NCBI RefSeq assembly: GCF_019468465.1
Contig: NZ_CP080519.1
Coordinates: 3,673,001 to 3,737,000 of the forward strand
DNA: 64,000 bases
From: Amycolatopsis sp. DSM 110486
GTDB taxonomy: Bacteria > Actinomycetota > Actinomycetes > Mycobacteriales > Pseudonocardiaceae
Direction: 5' to 3'
Part shown: in pieces, positions 19,231 to 28,498 of the stretch
Position numbering within the stretch: the stretch's first letter is position 1
Layout: each line of letters opens with the position of its first letter
Notes under the pieces: generated by a model
Databases searched by the model: none
Seen by the model: the letters and a program-made list of their open reading frames with translations, nothing else
What the model was told of the DNA's origin: nothing
Position numbers and translations under genes: made by a program

Positions 19231-19416
19231 CGATCTCCCCGGTACGGGGCGCGCCCCCTCCGGCAGCGCCCGGGGCAGCGAGTATTCCCGCTCGCCGGGC
19301 CGCGTTCCAGAGGCCAAAGGGGGATCTTGGCGGATTCGCGATCACGAATTCGACTCGTGTTCGTTCGAAGACCCCACGACGACCCCAGGGTGACCACCCG
19401 TGCCCGCAGCGCGAGA

Positions 19417-20862
19417 TCACTCCGTGGGTGCGATGCCCTCCGACTCGGCCCACTTCTTGAGCTCGGCCACGGCCTCGTCGTGGTCCAGCGGACCGCGGTC
19501 CAGCCGCAGCTCCTTGAGGAACTTCCACGCCTTGCCGACCTGCGGACCGGGCTTGAGGCCGAGCAGCCGCATGATCTCGTTGCCGTCGAGGTCGGGGCGG
19601 ACCCGGTTGAGGTCCTCCTGCTCCTTCAACGTCGCGATGCGCTGCTCGAGGTCGTCGTACGTCGCCTGCAGCGCGGCCGCCTTCTTGCGGTTGCGCGTGG
19701 TCGAGTCGGCGCGCACGAGCTTGTGCAGCCGCGTCAGCAGGTCACCGGCGTCGGTGACGTAGCGGCGCACGGCCGAATCCGTCCACTCGCCGTTGGCGTA
19801 GCCGTGGAAGCGCAGGTGGAGGAACACGAGCTGCGAGACCTGCTCCACGATCTCCTTGGAGAACTTGAGCGCCCGCAAACGCTTGCGCGCCATCCGCGCG
19901 CCCACGACCTCGTGGTGGTGGAAGCTCACGCCGCCGCCGGGCAGCAACTCGCGCGTCTCCGGCTTGCCGACGTCGTGCAGCAGCGCGGCAAGCCGCAGCA
20001 CCAGGTCGGGCTCCGATGCCGGCTCGTGCGTGGTCTCCAGCTCGATCGCCTGCGCCAGCACGGTCAGCGAGTGCTGGTAGACGTCCTTGTGCTGGTGGTG
20101 CTCGTCGATCGCCAGGCGCATGCCGGGCAGCTCGGGCAGCACGTGATCCGCGAGGCCCGTGTCCACGAGCAGCTCCAGGCCCGGCCGCGGGTCGGGGGCG
20201 AGCATGAGCTTCGACAGCTCCGCCTGCACGCGCTCGGCCGTGATCCGCTCGATCTCGCTCGCCATCGACGTCATCGCCTCGACCACGCGCGGCGCGGCGG
20301 TGAAGCCGAGCTGCGAGGAGAAGCGCGCGGCGCGCAGCATGCGCAGCGGGTCGTCGGCGAACGACTCCTGCGGCGTCGCCGGGGTGTCGAGCACCTTCAG
20401 CCGCAGCGCGTCCATGCCGTCGTGGGGGTCGATGAACGTCTTCGTGACCAGGTCGATCGCCATCGCGTTGACCGTGAAATCGCGGCGCAGCAGGTCGCCC
20501 TCGATGGTGTCGCCGAAGGTGACCTCGGGGTTGCGCCCGACACGGTCGTAGCTGTCGGCGCGGAACGTGGTGATCTCGAGCGTGGTGCCCTTCTTGGTGA
20601 CCCCGACCGTGCCGAACGCGATGCCGACGTCCCACACGGCGTCGCCCCAGTCGCTCACGATCTGCAGCACACGGTCCGGCCTCGCATCGGTGGTGAAGTC
20701 GAGGTCGTTCGAGAGCCGGCCGAGCAGCGCGTCGCGCACGCTGCCACCGACCAGGTAGAGACTGTGGCCGGCTCGCGCGAACCGCTCGGCCAACTCGTCG
20801 GCCAGGGGGGACACTCGCATCAGTTCCGTCACCGCGTTCTGCTGGGCGACCAGGTTGTTCAC
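19417..20862 (-). CDS. cca: CCA tRNA nucleotidyltransferase
   Basis: Adds or repairs the 3'-CCA of tRNAs in the cytoplasm. The 481-residue protein has the nucleotidyltransferase signature LYLVGGSVRDALLGR (GG at 39-40) and catalytic NDLDFTT (Asp53/Asp55). The RRDFTVNAMAID block and the nucleotide-recognition region DDPLRMLRAARF follow, then a C-terminal HD domain with LHDVGKPETR near residue 293. This is the bacterial CCA/poly(A) polymerase family. It is needed here because tRNA-Ile in this window lacks an encoded CCA. The location beside a Nudix gene and murJ matches M. tuberculosis pcnA (Rv3907c). It is divergent from the Nudix gene. Confidence 0.95.
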   Translation of the reverse strand: MNNLVAQQNAVTELMRVSPLADELAERFARAGHSLYLVGGSVRDALLGRLSNDLDFTTDARPDRVLQIVSDWGDAVWDVGIAFGTVGVTKKGTTLEITTFRADSYDRVGRNPEVTFGDTIEGDLLRRDFTVNAMAIDLVTKTFIDPHDGMDALRLKVLDTPATPQESFADDPLRMLRAARFSSQLGFTAAPRVVEAMTSMASEIERITAERVQAELSKLMLAPDPRPGLELLVDTGLADHVLPELPGMRLAIDEHHQHKDVYQHSLTVLAQAIELETTHEPASEPDLVLRLAALLHDVGKPETRELLPGGGVSFHHHEVVGARMARKRLRALKFSKEIVEQVSQLVFLHLRFHGYANGEWTDSAVRRYVTDAGDLLTRLHKLVRADSTTRNRKKAAALQATYDDLEQRIATLKEQEDLNRVRPDLDGNEIMRLLGLKPGPQVGKAWKFLKELRLDRGPLDHDEAVAELKKWAESEGIAPTE

Positions 20863-20963
20863 TTCATCCCACCATTAGCTGACAACGGGGAGTGGCGTCC
20901 ACTACTACGGACGCCGTCGGACACGGACACGGAGAGCCAGCGTACCTGGGCAACCGTTTGCTC

Positions 20964-20969
20964 TAGCAT
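20964..20969 (+). promoter_or_regulatory. Putative -10 of the Nudix-murJ run
   Basis: TAGCAT, 6 bp before the ATG at 20976, with no Shine-Dalgarno sequence between. This fits a leaderless message for the Nudix gene. No good -35 box is seen. Confidence 0.4.
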
Positions 20970-20975
20970 CGCAGC

Positions 20976-21482
20976 ATGCCTGGATCCGCCGGCCGCGCCG
21001 GAGCGCCGAAGCCGCGCAGAAGGCGCAGGCGGCAGCGGGGCAGGCGCCTGACCACGGTCGACGAGACGTCGGCCGGCGGACTGGTCATCGACGCCGGGCG
21101 GGAACACGCGGTGCTGATCGGCCGCCTCGACCGGCACGGCAGACTGCTGTGGTCGTTGCCGAAGGGCCACATCGAGGACGGTGAGACGGTGGAGCAGACG
21201 GCGATGCGCGAGGTGAAGGAAGAGACGGGCATCTCCGCGCAGGTCCTGCGCCCGCTGGGCACCATCGACTACTGGTTCGTGGCCGAACGACGCCGCGTGC
21301 ACAAGACCGTGCACCACTTCCTGCTCGAGTCGACGGGTGGCGAGCTCTCCGACGAGGACGTCGAGGTCACCGAGGTCGCGTGGGTGCCGCTGGCCGAGCT
21401 GGAGACGACGCTGGCCTACGCGGACGAGCGCAAGCTGGTCCGTAAAGCCAAAGAACTTTTCGCGCACGACGAGCGCGCCTGA
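20976..21482 (+). CDS. Nudix hydrolase (MutT4-like)
   Basis: A 168-residue protein with a complete Nudix box at residues 64-86 (G-HIEDG-E then REVKEETGI), the metal-binding catalytic motif for cleaving nucleoside diphosphate derivatives. A basic arginine-rich stretch (residues 12-24) precedes the fold. In M. tuberculosis the positional homologue is MutT4 (Rv3908), divergent from the CCA enzyme as here. Substrate is not assigned: it could sanitise oxidised nucleotides or act on other dinucleotides. Fourteen base pairs separate it from the next gene, implying an operon. Confidence 0.88.
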   Translation: MPGSAGRAGAPKPRRRRRRQRGRRLTTVDETSAGGLVIDAGREHAVLIGRLDRHGRLLWSLPKGHIEDGETVEQTAMREVKEETGISAQVLRPLGTIDYWFVAERRRVHKTVHHFLLESTGGELSDEDVEVTEVAWVPLAELETTLAYADERKLVRKAKELFAHDERA

Positions 21483-21496
21483 GAGGGAGCACCCGA

Positions 21497-23662
21497 GTGA
21501 AGCGGCCCGCCGCCTTCTTCCTGTCCCTGCTGGTCTTCGCAGCAGGCGCCCTTCTCGGCGCGCCCGCGCAGGCCCAGGACGCCGCCAGCCCCGAGCCGCC
21601 GCGCCTGCGGCTCGATCTCGACCAGCTCAACCCGCGCGTGATCACCACGTCCACGACGACGCTGACCGTGTCCGGCACCGTGACGAACATCGGCGACCGC
21701 CGCATCGCCCGTCCGCAGGTGCGGCTGCAGGTCGGCGAGCACCTGACCGGTGACCGCGAGCTGAAGGGCGTGCTGGCCGGCGAGCCGATCCAGGACAGCC
21801 CGCTCACCGACTTCACCACGCTCACGGAGACGCTGGAGCCGGGGCAGACCGCCAAACTCGCCGTCACCGTGCCGCTCACCGGCAAGAGCGCGCTCCAGCT
21901 CAGCCGGCCCGGCGTGTACCCGATGCTGGTCAACGTCAACGGCACGCCGGAGTTCGGCGGCCCCGCGCGGCTCGCGGCCGTGAGCCTGCTCATGCCGGTG
22001 CTGTCCGCGCCCGGGAAACCGACGTCGCCGGGCAAGCACGCCGACGTCAGCGTGCTGTGGCCCATCACCGACAGCTCGCCGCACGTGCTGTCGTCCCCCT
22101 ACGGCGGCCGGCTCACGCTCACCGACGACACCCTCGCGGCCGAGCTGAGCCCCAACGGCCGACTGCAGTCCCTCGTCACGGCCGCCCGCGCGGCCCAGCA
22201 GTCGGACCCGAACGTCGGCGAGTCCTTGTGCTTCGCCGTCGACCCCGACCTGCTGCGCACCGTCAACGCGATGGCCGGCGGCTACGTCGTCGCCGGCGCA
22301 CCGGGCAAGGGCTCGCAGCTGGCGCAGGACTGGCTGGCGCAGCTGCGCACGCTCGTCAACGGCCGCTGCGTGATCGCCCTGCCCTTCGCCGACGCCGACC
22401 TCACCACGCTGGGCAAGGTCCGCTCCGCCACCGGCACGCCCGACACCGGCCTGCTGAGCACGGCGCTCAGCGGCGAGGCGACGATCCGCGATCTCCTGCA
22501 CACGCAGCCGCGCCCGGGCGTGCTCTGGCCCGACGGCACGCCCGACGACCAGGCGCTCACCGCGATGTCGGCGGCCGGCGTGCACACCGTGCTCACCGAC
22601 GGGTCGAAGCTGCAGGCCGACGCGCCCGTCACCGGCCCCGTCTCGCTGCCGGGCGGCCTGCGCGCCCAGCCGATCGACAGCGTCATCGCCGGCGCCATGA
22701 CGGGTTCCGCGCCCAACCCGCAGACCGCGACCACCGTCGGCGCCGCGACGCAGCCCGCGATCGCGAGCCAGAACGGCCTCGCCGCCATCGCGTTCGAAGC
22801 CGGCCTCGGCCGCACCGGCACCGAGCCGGGCACGCAGCTGCTCGTCGCGCCGCCGCGGCGCTGGGACGTGCCGGTGGGCGAGCTCACCGCGTTCCTCCAG
22901 CACGTGGGCCAGTTCCTCGGCCCCGGCGGCGTCGCCACCGCCACGCCCCTGTCCGACCTGCTCGACCAGAACGCGTCGGGCACGGCGTCGTTCGCGGCCG
23001 GCACCCACGACCAGCCGCTGTCGGGGGGCGGGGATGTCGCCGACGCCCTGACGGACCTCGACGGCCAGGCCGCCGGGCTGCTCTCGGCCATGCGGATGGA
23101 CACCACGCACCGCGTGCCGCCCGAGGACATCGTCGCGCCGGTGCGCACCGCCCTCGTGCGCGGCGCGTCCACGGCCTACCGCGTGCCCTCGGGCAGCACG
23201 GCCGGCGCGAACGCCGACGCCGAGCTCGCCGCGATCCGCGACCAGGTGACCGTGGAACAGCCGAAGCAGACGATCGCGCTCGCGTCCGGTTCGTCACCAC
23301 TGCCTGTGTTCGTGAGCAACGGCCTCCCGGTGGGCATCACCGCGCAGATCGCGCTGAAGAACGAGGTCGGCATCCGCCCCGAGCAGGTGCAGAACTGGTT
23401 CATCCCGGCCAAGGGCGGCCAGAACGAACTGCTGCAGATCGAGGCCCTGCGCGCCGGCCGCCTCAGCGTCGATGTGTCCTTGACCACCCCGGAGGGCACG
23501 CAGCTCGGCAGCACGGCGCGCTTCGAGCTGACCTCGACGGAGTACGGCCCGATCACGATCATCATCACCGTCGTCGCTGGTTGTGCGCTGCTCCTCCTGG
23601 CGTCGCGGCGGATCTACCGGCGGGTCAAGGAAGGCCGGGCCGCGAGGGCCGAATCGCGCTGA
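21497..23662 (+). CDS. DUF6049-type secreted, membrane-anchored protein (Rv3909-like)
   Basis: The 721-residue protein has an N-terminal signal peptide (FFLSLLVFAAGALLGAPAQA) and a C-terminal membrane helix (ITIIITVVAGCALLLLASR) followed by a short basic tail. Most of the protein is therefore outside the cell. The extracellular part starts with an Ig-like beta domain and continues with a long alpha/beta region. Function is unknown, but it sits immediately before murJ in many actinobacteria, including M. tuberculosis. This suggests a role in cell envelope assembly with the flippase (inference). GAGGGAG lies just upstream of the GTG/ATG start region. Confidence 0.8.
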   Translation: MKRPAAFFLSLLVFAAGALLGAPAQAQDAASPEPPRLRLDLDQLNPRVITTSTTTLTVSGTVTNIGDRRIARPQVRLQVGEHLTGDRELKGVLAGEPIQDSPLTDFTTLTETLEPGQTAKLAVTVPLTGKSALQLSRPGVYPMLVNVNGTPEFGGPARLAAVSLLMPVLSAPGKPTSPGKHADVSVLWPITDSSPHVLSSPYGGRLTLTDDTLAAELSPNGRLQSLVTAARAAQQSDPNVGESLCFAVDPDLLRTVNAMAGGYVVAGAPGKGSQLAQDWLAQLRTLVNGRCVIALPFADADLTTLGKVRSATGTPDTGLLSTALSGEATIRDLLHTQPRPGVLWPDGTPDDQALTAMSAAGVHTVLTDGSKLQADAPVTGPVSLPGGLRAQPIDSVIAGAMTGSAPNPQTATTVGAATQPAIASQNGLAAIAFEAGLGRTGTEPGTQLLVAPPRRWDVPVGELTAFLQHVGQFLGPGGVATATPLSDLLDQNASGTASFAAGTHDQPLSGGGDVADALTDLDGQAAGLLSAMRMDTTHRVPPEDIVAPVRTALVRGASTAYRVPSGSTAGANADAELAAIRDQVTVEQPKQTIALASGSSPLPVFVSNGLPVGITAQIALKNEVGIRPEQVQNWFIPAKGGQNELLQIEALRAGRLSVDVSLTTPEGTQLGSTARFELTSTEYGPITIIITVVAGCALLLLASRRIYRRVKEGRAARAESR

Positions 23663-23723
23663 GTCCTCGGGGGACCGGGTATCGGAGGCCGTTCCCGATT
23701 ACCCTGGGTCGACCGCTGCCACA

Positions 23724-26123
23724 ATGGCAGGGACCCTGGCACCGAGGATTGGGCGCGCGTTGGACAGAGAGCCGGGCTTACCACCCGAGCGTGCGAGTCG
23801 TCCTCGGCGCGACGGCGCGCCTCCTCGTCGCGGCGAACGCACCGAGCAGCCGCGCCGCGCCGCCCGCGAAGGCCGGCGCCAGCCGCCGCCCCAGGGCCAG
23901 GTGCCGCCCGAACGTCGCCAGCCGCCGCCGCCGGCCAACGGCCGCACGCGCCACCTGCCGGTCCCCGCCGAAGAGCGCCCCCAGCGCCCGGCCCCCGACG
24001 AGCACACAGAGCGGCCGAAACGCCGCGTACCCCCGCCCGTTCAGCAGGGACAGCCGCGTCAGGCGTCTCGCGCCCAGGCGACCCCGCCGCCGCCCACCCG
24101 ACGGCAGGCCGTTCCGCCGCCACCTCAATCACCGCCGCCGCAGGGCCGGGCGCCACTGCCACGGCCGGCCGCTTCGCCCTCCGGCCCCTTGCCGCAACCC
24201 TCCGGTCCGCCTTCGGGACCTCAGCCGCTGCCACCGACCTCCGGACAGCACCCGGTGCCGCCGACCCCCGCGCCCCACCGTGGCCGCGGTCCGCGTCCGG
24301 GCTCGCCGGTCCGCCCGTGGCAGGAGGAGGCGCTGCGCGACCCCGAGGCCACGCGCTTCATCCCGCGCACCGCCGGCGTCCCGATGCCCGCGTCGCGGTG
24401 GCCGCTGGCCGACCCCGACTCGATGCGTCCGTACGACGCGCTGGCCACGCAGGTCATGCCGCGGATCGGCGACGCGCCACTGGTGCGGCCGGTCGAACCG
24501 GGCAGCACCGGTGAGCAGCCGGCCACCTCGGCGAAGGCGCCCTCGCTCGCGAAATCGAGCGGGCGGATGGCGATCGCGTCGCTGATCAGCCGCATCACCG
24601 GCTTCCTCTGGAAGCTGTTGCTGGTGGCGGCGATCGGCGCGGGCGTGGCCAACGACTCGTTCAACGTCGCCAACACGATGCCGAACATCATCTTCGAGCT
24701 GCTCATGGGCGGTGTGCTCGCCAGCGTGGTGGTGCCGCTGCTCGTGCGCTCCCAGGACGACGAGGACGGCGGCGAGGCTTACACGCAGCGGCTGATCACA
24801 GTGGCGTTCACGCTGCTGCTCTTCGGCACCGTGATCGCGGTGGTGTGCGCGCCCGCGTTCACCTCGCTGTACGTGGACGGCTCCGGCCAGGCGAGCTCGG
24901 GGCTGACCACCGCGTTCGCCTACTTGCTGCTGCCGGAGATCTTCTTCTACGGCGTGTTCGCGCTGCTCTCGGCGATCCTCAACGCCAAGCACATCTTCGG
25001 CCCCACCGCGTGGGCGCCGGTGGTCAACAACATGGTGGTCATCTTCACGATCCTGGTCGTGTGGATCATGCCGGGGCAGATCGACACCGAGCACGTGTCG
25101 ATCACCGACCCAAAGGTGCTCACTCTGGGCCTCGGCGTCACCGCCGGCATCGTGGCGCAGGCGATCATGCTGGTCCCGCCGCTACTCAAGTCGGGTTTCC
25201 GGCCGAAGTGGCGCTGGGGCATCGACAGGCAGATGAAGGAGTTCGGCGGCCTCGCGCTGTGGATCGTCGGCTACGTGGCCGTGAGCCAGGTCGGCTACAC
25301 GATCACCACCCGGGTACTCACCAACGGCACCCCCGGCGGTGTCACGGCCTACGCCAACGCGTGGCTGCTGTTCCAGCTGCCTTACGGCGTCATCGGCGTC
25401 TCGCTGCTCACGGCGATCATGCCGCGGATGAGCCGCGCGGCCGCCGACGGCGACCACAAGAAGCTCATCGGCGACCTGTCCTACGCTTCGCGGATCTCGA
25501 CGGTCACGCTCCTGCCGATCTCGGCGGTGATGACGATCGTCGGCTCGTCGATCGGCATCGCTCTGTTCACCATCGGCAAGGGCTCGGTCGAGAGCGCCGA
25601 GCGACTCGGCGGCGCGCTGGCGATCTCCGCGTTCGCGCTGCTGCCGTTCGCGTTGGTCCAGCTGCAGATGCGCGTGTTCTACGCGATGAAGGACGCTCGC
25701 ACGCCCACCCTGATCATGGTTGTGATGACGCTGGTCAAGGTGCCGCTGCTGTACCTGTGCCCGGTGCTGCTCTCGCCGGACAACGTGGTGCTCGGCGTGA
25801 TGATGGTCAACGCGCTCACGTACGTCGTCGGCGCGATGCTCGGTCAAGTCTGGCTTTGGGTCACGCTCGGCAACCTGCGCAGCAAACGGGTGCTCGGGGT
25901 GATCCTCTTCACGGTCGTCGCGAGTGTCCTCGGTGTCGGGGCCGCGTGGCTCGTGGGCCAGATCGTGCCCGACTCCTTGGGGCTCAAGCTGCATGCGTGG
26001 ATCACGCTCTTCCTGCAGGGGATCGTGGGCATCGGCGTGTCGTTCGGCGTGCTCATGGCCCTGAAGGTGGAGGAGCTGAGGCCGGCGACGTCGAGGATCA
26101 CCCGATTGATCAAGCGCGGGTAA
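23724..26123 (+). CDS. murJ: Lipid II flippase MurJ with proline-rich N-terminal extension
   Basis: MurJ/MviN exports lipid II across the membrane for peptidoglycan synthesis. The 799-residue form begins with about 270 residues of proline/arginine-rich, presumably disordered cytoplasmic sequence. The conserved MurJ core of about 14 helices follows, starting MAIASLISRITGFLWKLLLV and including DSFNVANTMPNIIFELLMGG. ATG at 23724 is used; TTG at 23760 is also possible, and neither has a strong ribosome site. In M. tuberculosis MviN the flippase is followed in the same polypeptide by a pseudokinase and an extracellular domain. Here the protein stops after the flippase and those domains are encoded by the next gene. 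Confidence 0.9.
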   Translation: MAGTLAPRIGRALDREPGLPPERASRPRRDGAPPRRGERTEQPRRAAREGRRQPPPQGQVPPERRQPPPPANGRTRHLPVPAEERPQRPAPDEHTERPKRRVPPPVQQGQPRQASRAQATPPPPTRRQAVPPPPQSPPPQGRAPLPRPAASPSGPLPQPSGPPSGPQPLPPTSGQHPVPPTPAPHRGRGPRPGSPVRPWQEEALRDPEATRFIPRTAGVPMPASRWPLADPDSMRPYDALATQVMPRIGDAPLVRPVEPGSTGEQPATSAKAPSLAKSSGRMAIASLISRITGFLWKLLLVAAIGAGVANDSFNVANTMPNIIFELLMGGVLASVVVPLLVRSQDDEDGGEAYTQRLITVAFTLLLFGTVIAVVCAPAFTSLYVDGSGQASSGLTTAFAYLLLPEIFFYGVFALLSAILNAKHIFGPTAWAPVVNNMVVIFTILVVWIMPGQIDTEHVSITDPKVLTLGLGVTAGIVAQAIMLVPPLLKSGFRPKWRWGIDRQMKEFGGLALWIVGYVAVSQVGYTITTRVLTNGTPGGVTAYANAWLLFQLPYGVIGVSLLTAIMPRMSRAAADGDHKKLIGDLSYASRISTVTLLPISAVMTIVGSSIGIALFTIGKGSVESAERLGGALAISAFALLPFALVQLQMRVFYAMKDARTPTLIMVVMTLVKVPLLYLCPVLLSPDNVVLGVMMVNALTYVVGAMLGQVWLWVTLGNLRSKRVLGVILFTVVASVLGVGAAWLVGQIVPDSLGLKLHAWITLFLQGIVGIGVSFGVLMALKVEELRPATSRITRLIKRG

Positions 26124-26205
26124 CGATTGATTCACGACTGACGACGCTTCCTCCAGACCTGATCCGGGTACCCTCGGGGCGGGAGCGCGACGCGGGAGAG
26201 AAGCG

Positions 26206-27804
26206 GTGGACACGAGACGGAGCGAACAGGCAGGGGAGGCCAACCGTGCGGGCATTCGTGCCCAGGGCGGTTCGCTGGCCCCGGGCCGGGTCGTCGGCGA
26301 CGGCCGGTACCGCCTGCTCGCGCAGTTCGGGGTGGACGAACGAGCCGCCGCGCACCTGTGGCGGGCACGGGATGGGCAGCTCAAGCGCGATGTCGCGCTG
26401 ACGCTGCTGGTCGGTGATCCGGCGGATCCGGAGGCGGCGAGGCTGGCCCGGCGAACGCTGGAGCGCGCGGCGCACGCGTCGAAGTTCGGCCACGGCGGGG
26501 TCGCGCGGGTGCTCGACGTGCTGAGCCTCGGCAGTGGCGTGACCTCGAACGAGGGACTTCTCGGCGTTGTCGTCGCGGAGTGGACCAAGGGCAGCGACCT
26601 GGTGGACCTGGTCGCGCAGCGGCCGGTGGCGCCGGCCGCGGCCGCGCGCATGGTGCAGGCGCTCGCCGAAGCGGTGGAGCACGCGCACCAGAACGGCCTG
26701 GTCCTCGGTCTGGACCACCCCCAGCGGCTGCGCCTGACGCCCAACGGCGCGTTGAAGCTGGCGTTCCCCGGCCCGCTGCCGGACGCGACGCTGCGCGACG
26801 ACGTCAAGGCCCTCGGCGCCGTCCTTTACCTCCTGCTCACCGGACGCTGGGCGCTGCCGGGCGGGCCGCCCGCGATCCCTGCGGCGCCGTTGACCCCGCA
26901 GGGCCACGTCGTGCCGCCGCGGACGCTGGTCCCGGCCGTGCCGCCCGAGCTGTCCTCGCTGGCCGTGCGCACGATCGAGGACGGCGGCAACGGCGGGATC
27001 CGTACGAGCTCGGCCATCCTGCGCGTGCTCGACCAGGCCGCCGAGGCCGAGGAGCGCACGCAGCTGATCAAGGCCGTCGGCGAGAACGCCACGAGCGAGG
27101 CCGACGGCACGATCTGGACCACGAAGAAGCCGGTGAAGGACGTCGCGCGGCGGCGGAAGCTGGCGTTCGGCGTGACCGTGCTGGTGGTCGCCACCGTGCT
27201 GATCCTGGCGTGGGGCGGGTTGATGCTGATCAATCTGTTCCAGGGCGACTCCAAAGCGAGCGGTCCGACGATCAACGTCGCGGCGCCCTCGTCGAGTGCC
27301 GCACCGCCGCCCGCGAACTCGGCGGCGCCCCCGCCGTCGTCGCCGGCCGCGCCGAAGCTCGGCCAGGCGGTGGAGCCGAAGGCGGCCACGATCTACAACC
27401 CCAAGGGCTCGGGCGACAACTCCGGCCGGGTGAAGAACACGATCGACGGCGACCCGGGCACGGTCTGGCGCACCGACCAGTACCAGCAGCAGCTGCCGAC
27501 GCTGAAGCCCGGCGTCGGGTTCGTGGTGCAGTTCGACGACCCGGTGAAGCTCGCGCAGGTGAAGATCGCGGCCGACAGCCCCGGCACGAAGATCGAGATC
27601 CGCTCGGCCGACACCAAGAACCCGAAGCTGGACGACACCAAGGTGGTCGGCACCGGTGACCTCAACGGCACCGACACGACGATCGACCTCCAGACGCCGA
27701 CGGAGAGCCAGTACTTCGTCGTGTGGATCACCCAGCTGGGCGACGACAGCGACGGCGGCTTCATCAGCGAGATCGGAGACGTGAGCTTCCTGCCTGCGGG
27801 GTGA
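26206..27804 (+). CDS. Membrane pseudokinase with discoidin-like outer domain (MurJ partner)
   Basis: 532 residues. Residues about 20-290 have a Ser/Thr kinase fold (GRVVGDGRYRLLAQFGVDE). Catalytic residues are missing: the ATP-lysine position reads VALTLL, the HRD loop reads LGLDHPQRLRL and no DFG is seen, so it is a pseudokinase. A membrane helix lies near residues 325-347 (GVTVLVVATVLILAWGGLML). A Pro/Ser/Ala linker and a C-terminal beta domain like a discoidin/F5-8C fold (NTIDGDPGTVWRTDQY) follow outside the cell. These match the C-terminal part of mycobacterial MviN, whose pseudokinase, once phosphorylated, recruits FhaA. GTG at 26206 follows GGGAGAG. Confidence 0.82.
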   Translation: MDTRRSEQAGEANRAGIRAQGGSLAPGRVVGDGRYRLLAQFGVDERAAAHLWRARDGQLKRDVALTLLVGDPADPEAARLARRTLERAAHASKFGHGGVARVLDVLSLGSGVTSNEGLLGVVVAEWTKGSDLVDLVAQRPVAPAAAARMVQALAEAVEHAHQNGLVLGLDHPQRLRLTPNGALKLAFPGPLPDATLRDDVKALGAVLYLLLTGRWALPGGPPAIPAAPLTPQGHVVPPRTLVPAVPPELSSLAVRTIEDGGNGGIRTSSAILRVLDQAAEAEERTQLIKAVGENATSEADGTIWTTKKPVKDVARRRKLAFGVTVLVVATVLILAWGGLMLINLFQGDSKASGPTINVAAPSSSAAPPPANSAAPPPSSPAAPKLGQAVEPKAATIYNPKGSGDNSGRVKNTIDGDPGTVWRTDQYQQQLPTLKPGVGFVVQFDDPVKLAQVKIAADSPGTKIEIRSADTKNPKLDDTKVVGTGDLNGTDTTIDLQTPTESQYFVVWITQLGDDSDGGFISEIGDVSFLPAG

Positions 27805-27822
27805 TCGGCATCTCCCACTCAG

Positions 27823-27828
27823 TAGGCT
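27823..27828 (+). promoter_or_regulatory. Putative -10 of sigM
   Basis: TAGGCT, 7 bp before the GTG of sigM, with no Shine-Dalgarno sequence. This is consistent with a leaderless transcript. A separate SigM-dependent promoter could not be recognised. Confidence 0.35.
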
Positions 27829-27835
27829 CTGCCGG

Positions 27836-28498
27836 GTGACGGCTGCAGCTCCCACGGACGCGGATCTCATAGCGGCGCACGCCGCCGGTGACCCGCATGC
27901 GTTCAGCGAACTCGTCCGGCGGCACCGTGATCGTCTGTGGGCGGTGGCCCTGCGGACGCTGCGTGATCCGGAGGAAGCCGCCGACGCGTTGCAGGAGGCG
28001 TTCATCTCGGCCTTTCGCGCGGCGGGAAACTTCCGCGCCGAGTCGCAGGTGACCACGTGGCTGCACCGCATCGTCGTCAACGCGTGCCTCGACCGCATCC
28101 GCCGCAAGCAGGCGCGTCCCACCGTTCCCCTGCCCGAGGCCGGCTTCAACGAGCCGGCCTCGCCGCGCGACTCGATGTCCGAGAAGGAGACGAGCCTGCT
28201 CGTGCGCGAGGCGCTGGAGCAGCTGCCCGAGGAGCAGCGCGCGCCGATCCTGCTCGTCGACGTCGAGGGCTACTCCGTGGCCGAGACGGCGAAGATGCTC
28301 GGCATCGCGGAGGGCACGGTCAAGAGCCGCTGCGCGCGAGGACGGGGCAAACTCGCGAAGGTTCTGGGGCACCTGCGGAACCCGGATGCGAATGCGAACG
28401 TCCCAACTCACGAAAGCAAACGCAGGAGCGCCACTTCGGACGGGTCCCGGAGTGCCGGGCGAGCCGACCGCTCGCCGGGGAACGGGGAGGCACGATGA
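27836..28498 (+). CDS. sigM: ECF RNA polymerase sigma factor SigM
   Basis: The 220-residue sigma-70 family protein has region 2 (FSELVRRHRDRLWAVALRTL, then EEAADALQEAFISAFRA and TWLHRIVVNACLDRIRR) and region 4 (LPEEQRAPILLVDVEGYSVA, then GIAEGTVKSRCARGRGKL). Position between the murJ locus and trxB matches SigM of M. tuberculosis (Rv3911). The C-terminal 35 residues are basic and disordered. The stop overlaps the ATG of the following anti-sigma gene as ATGA, so the pair is translationally coupled, as usual for ECF sigma/anti-sigma pairs. Confidence 0.9.
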   Translation: MTAAAPTDADLIAAHAAGDPHAFSELVRRHRDRLWAVALRTLRDPEEAADALQEAFISAFRAAGNFRAESQVTTWLHRIVVNACLDRIRRKQARPTVPLPEAGFNEPASPRDSMSEKETSLLVREALEQLPEEQRAPILLVDVEGYSVAETAKMLGIAEGTVKSRCARGRGKLAKVLGHLRNPDANANVPTHESKRRSATSDGSRSAGRADRSPGNGEAR

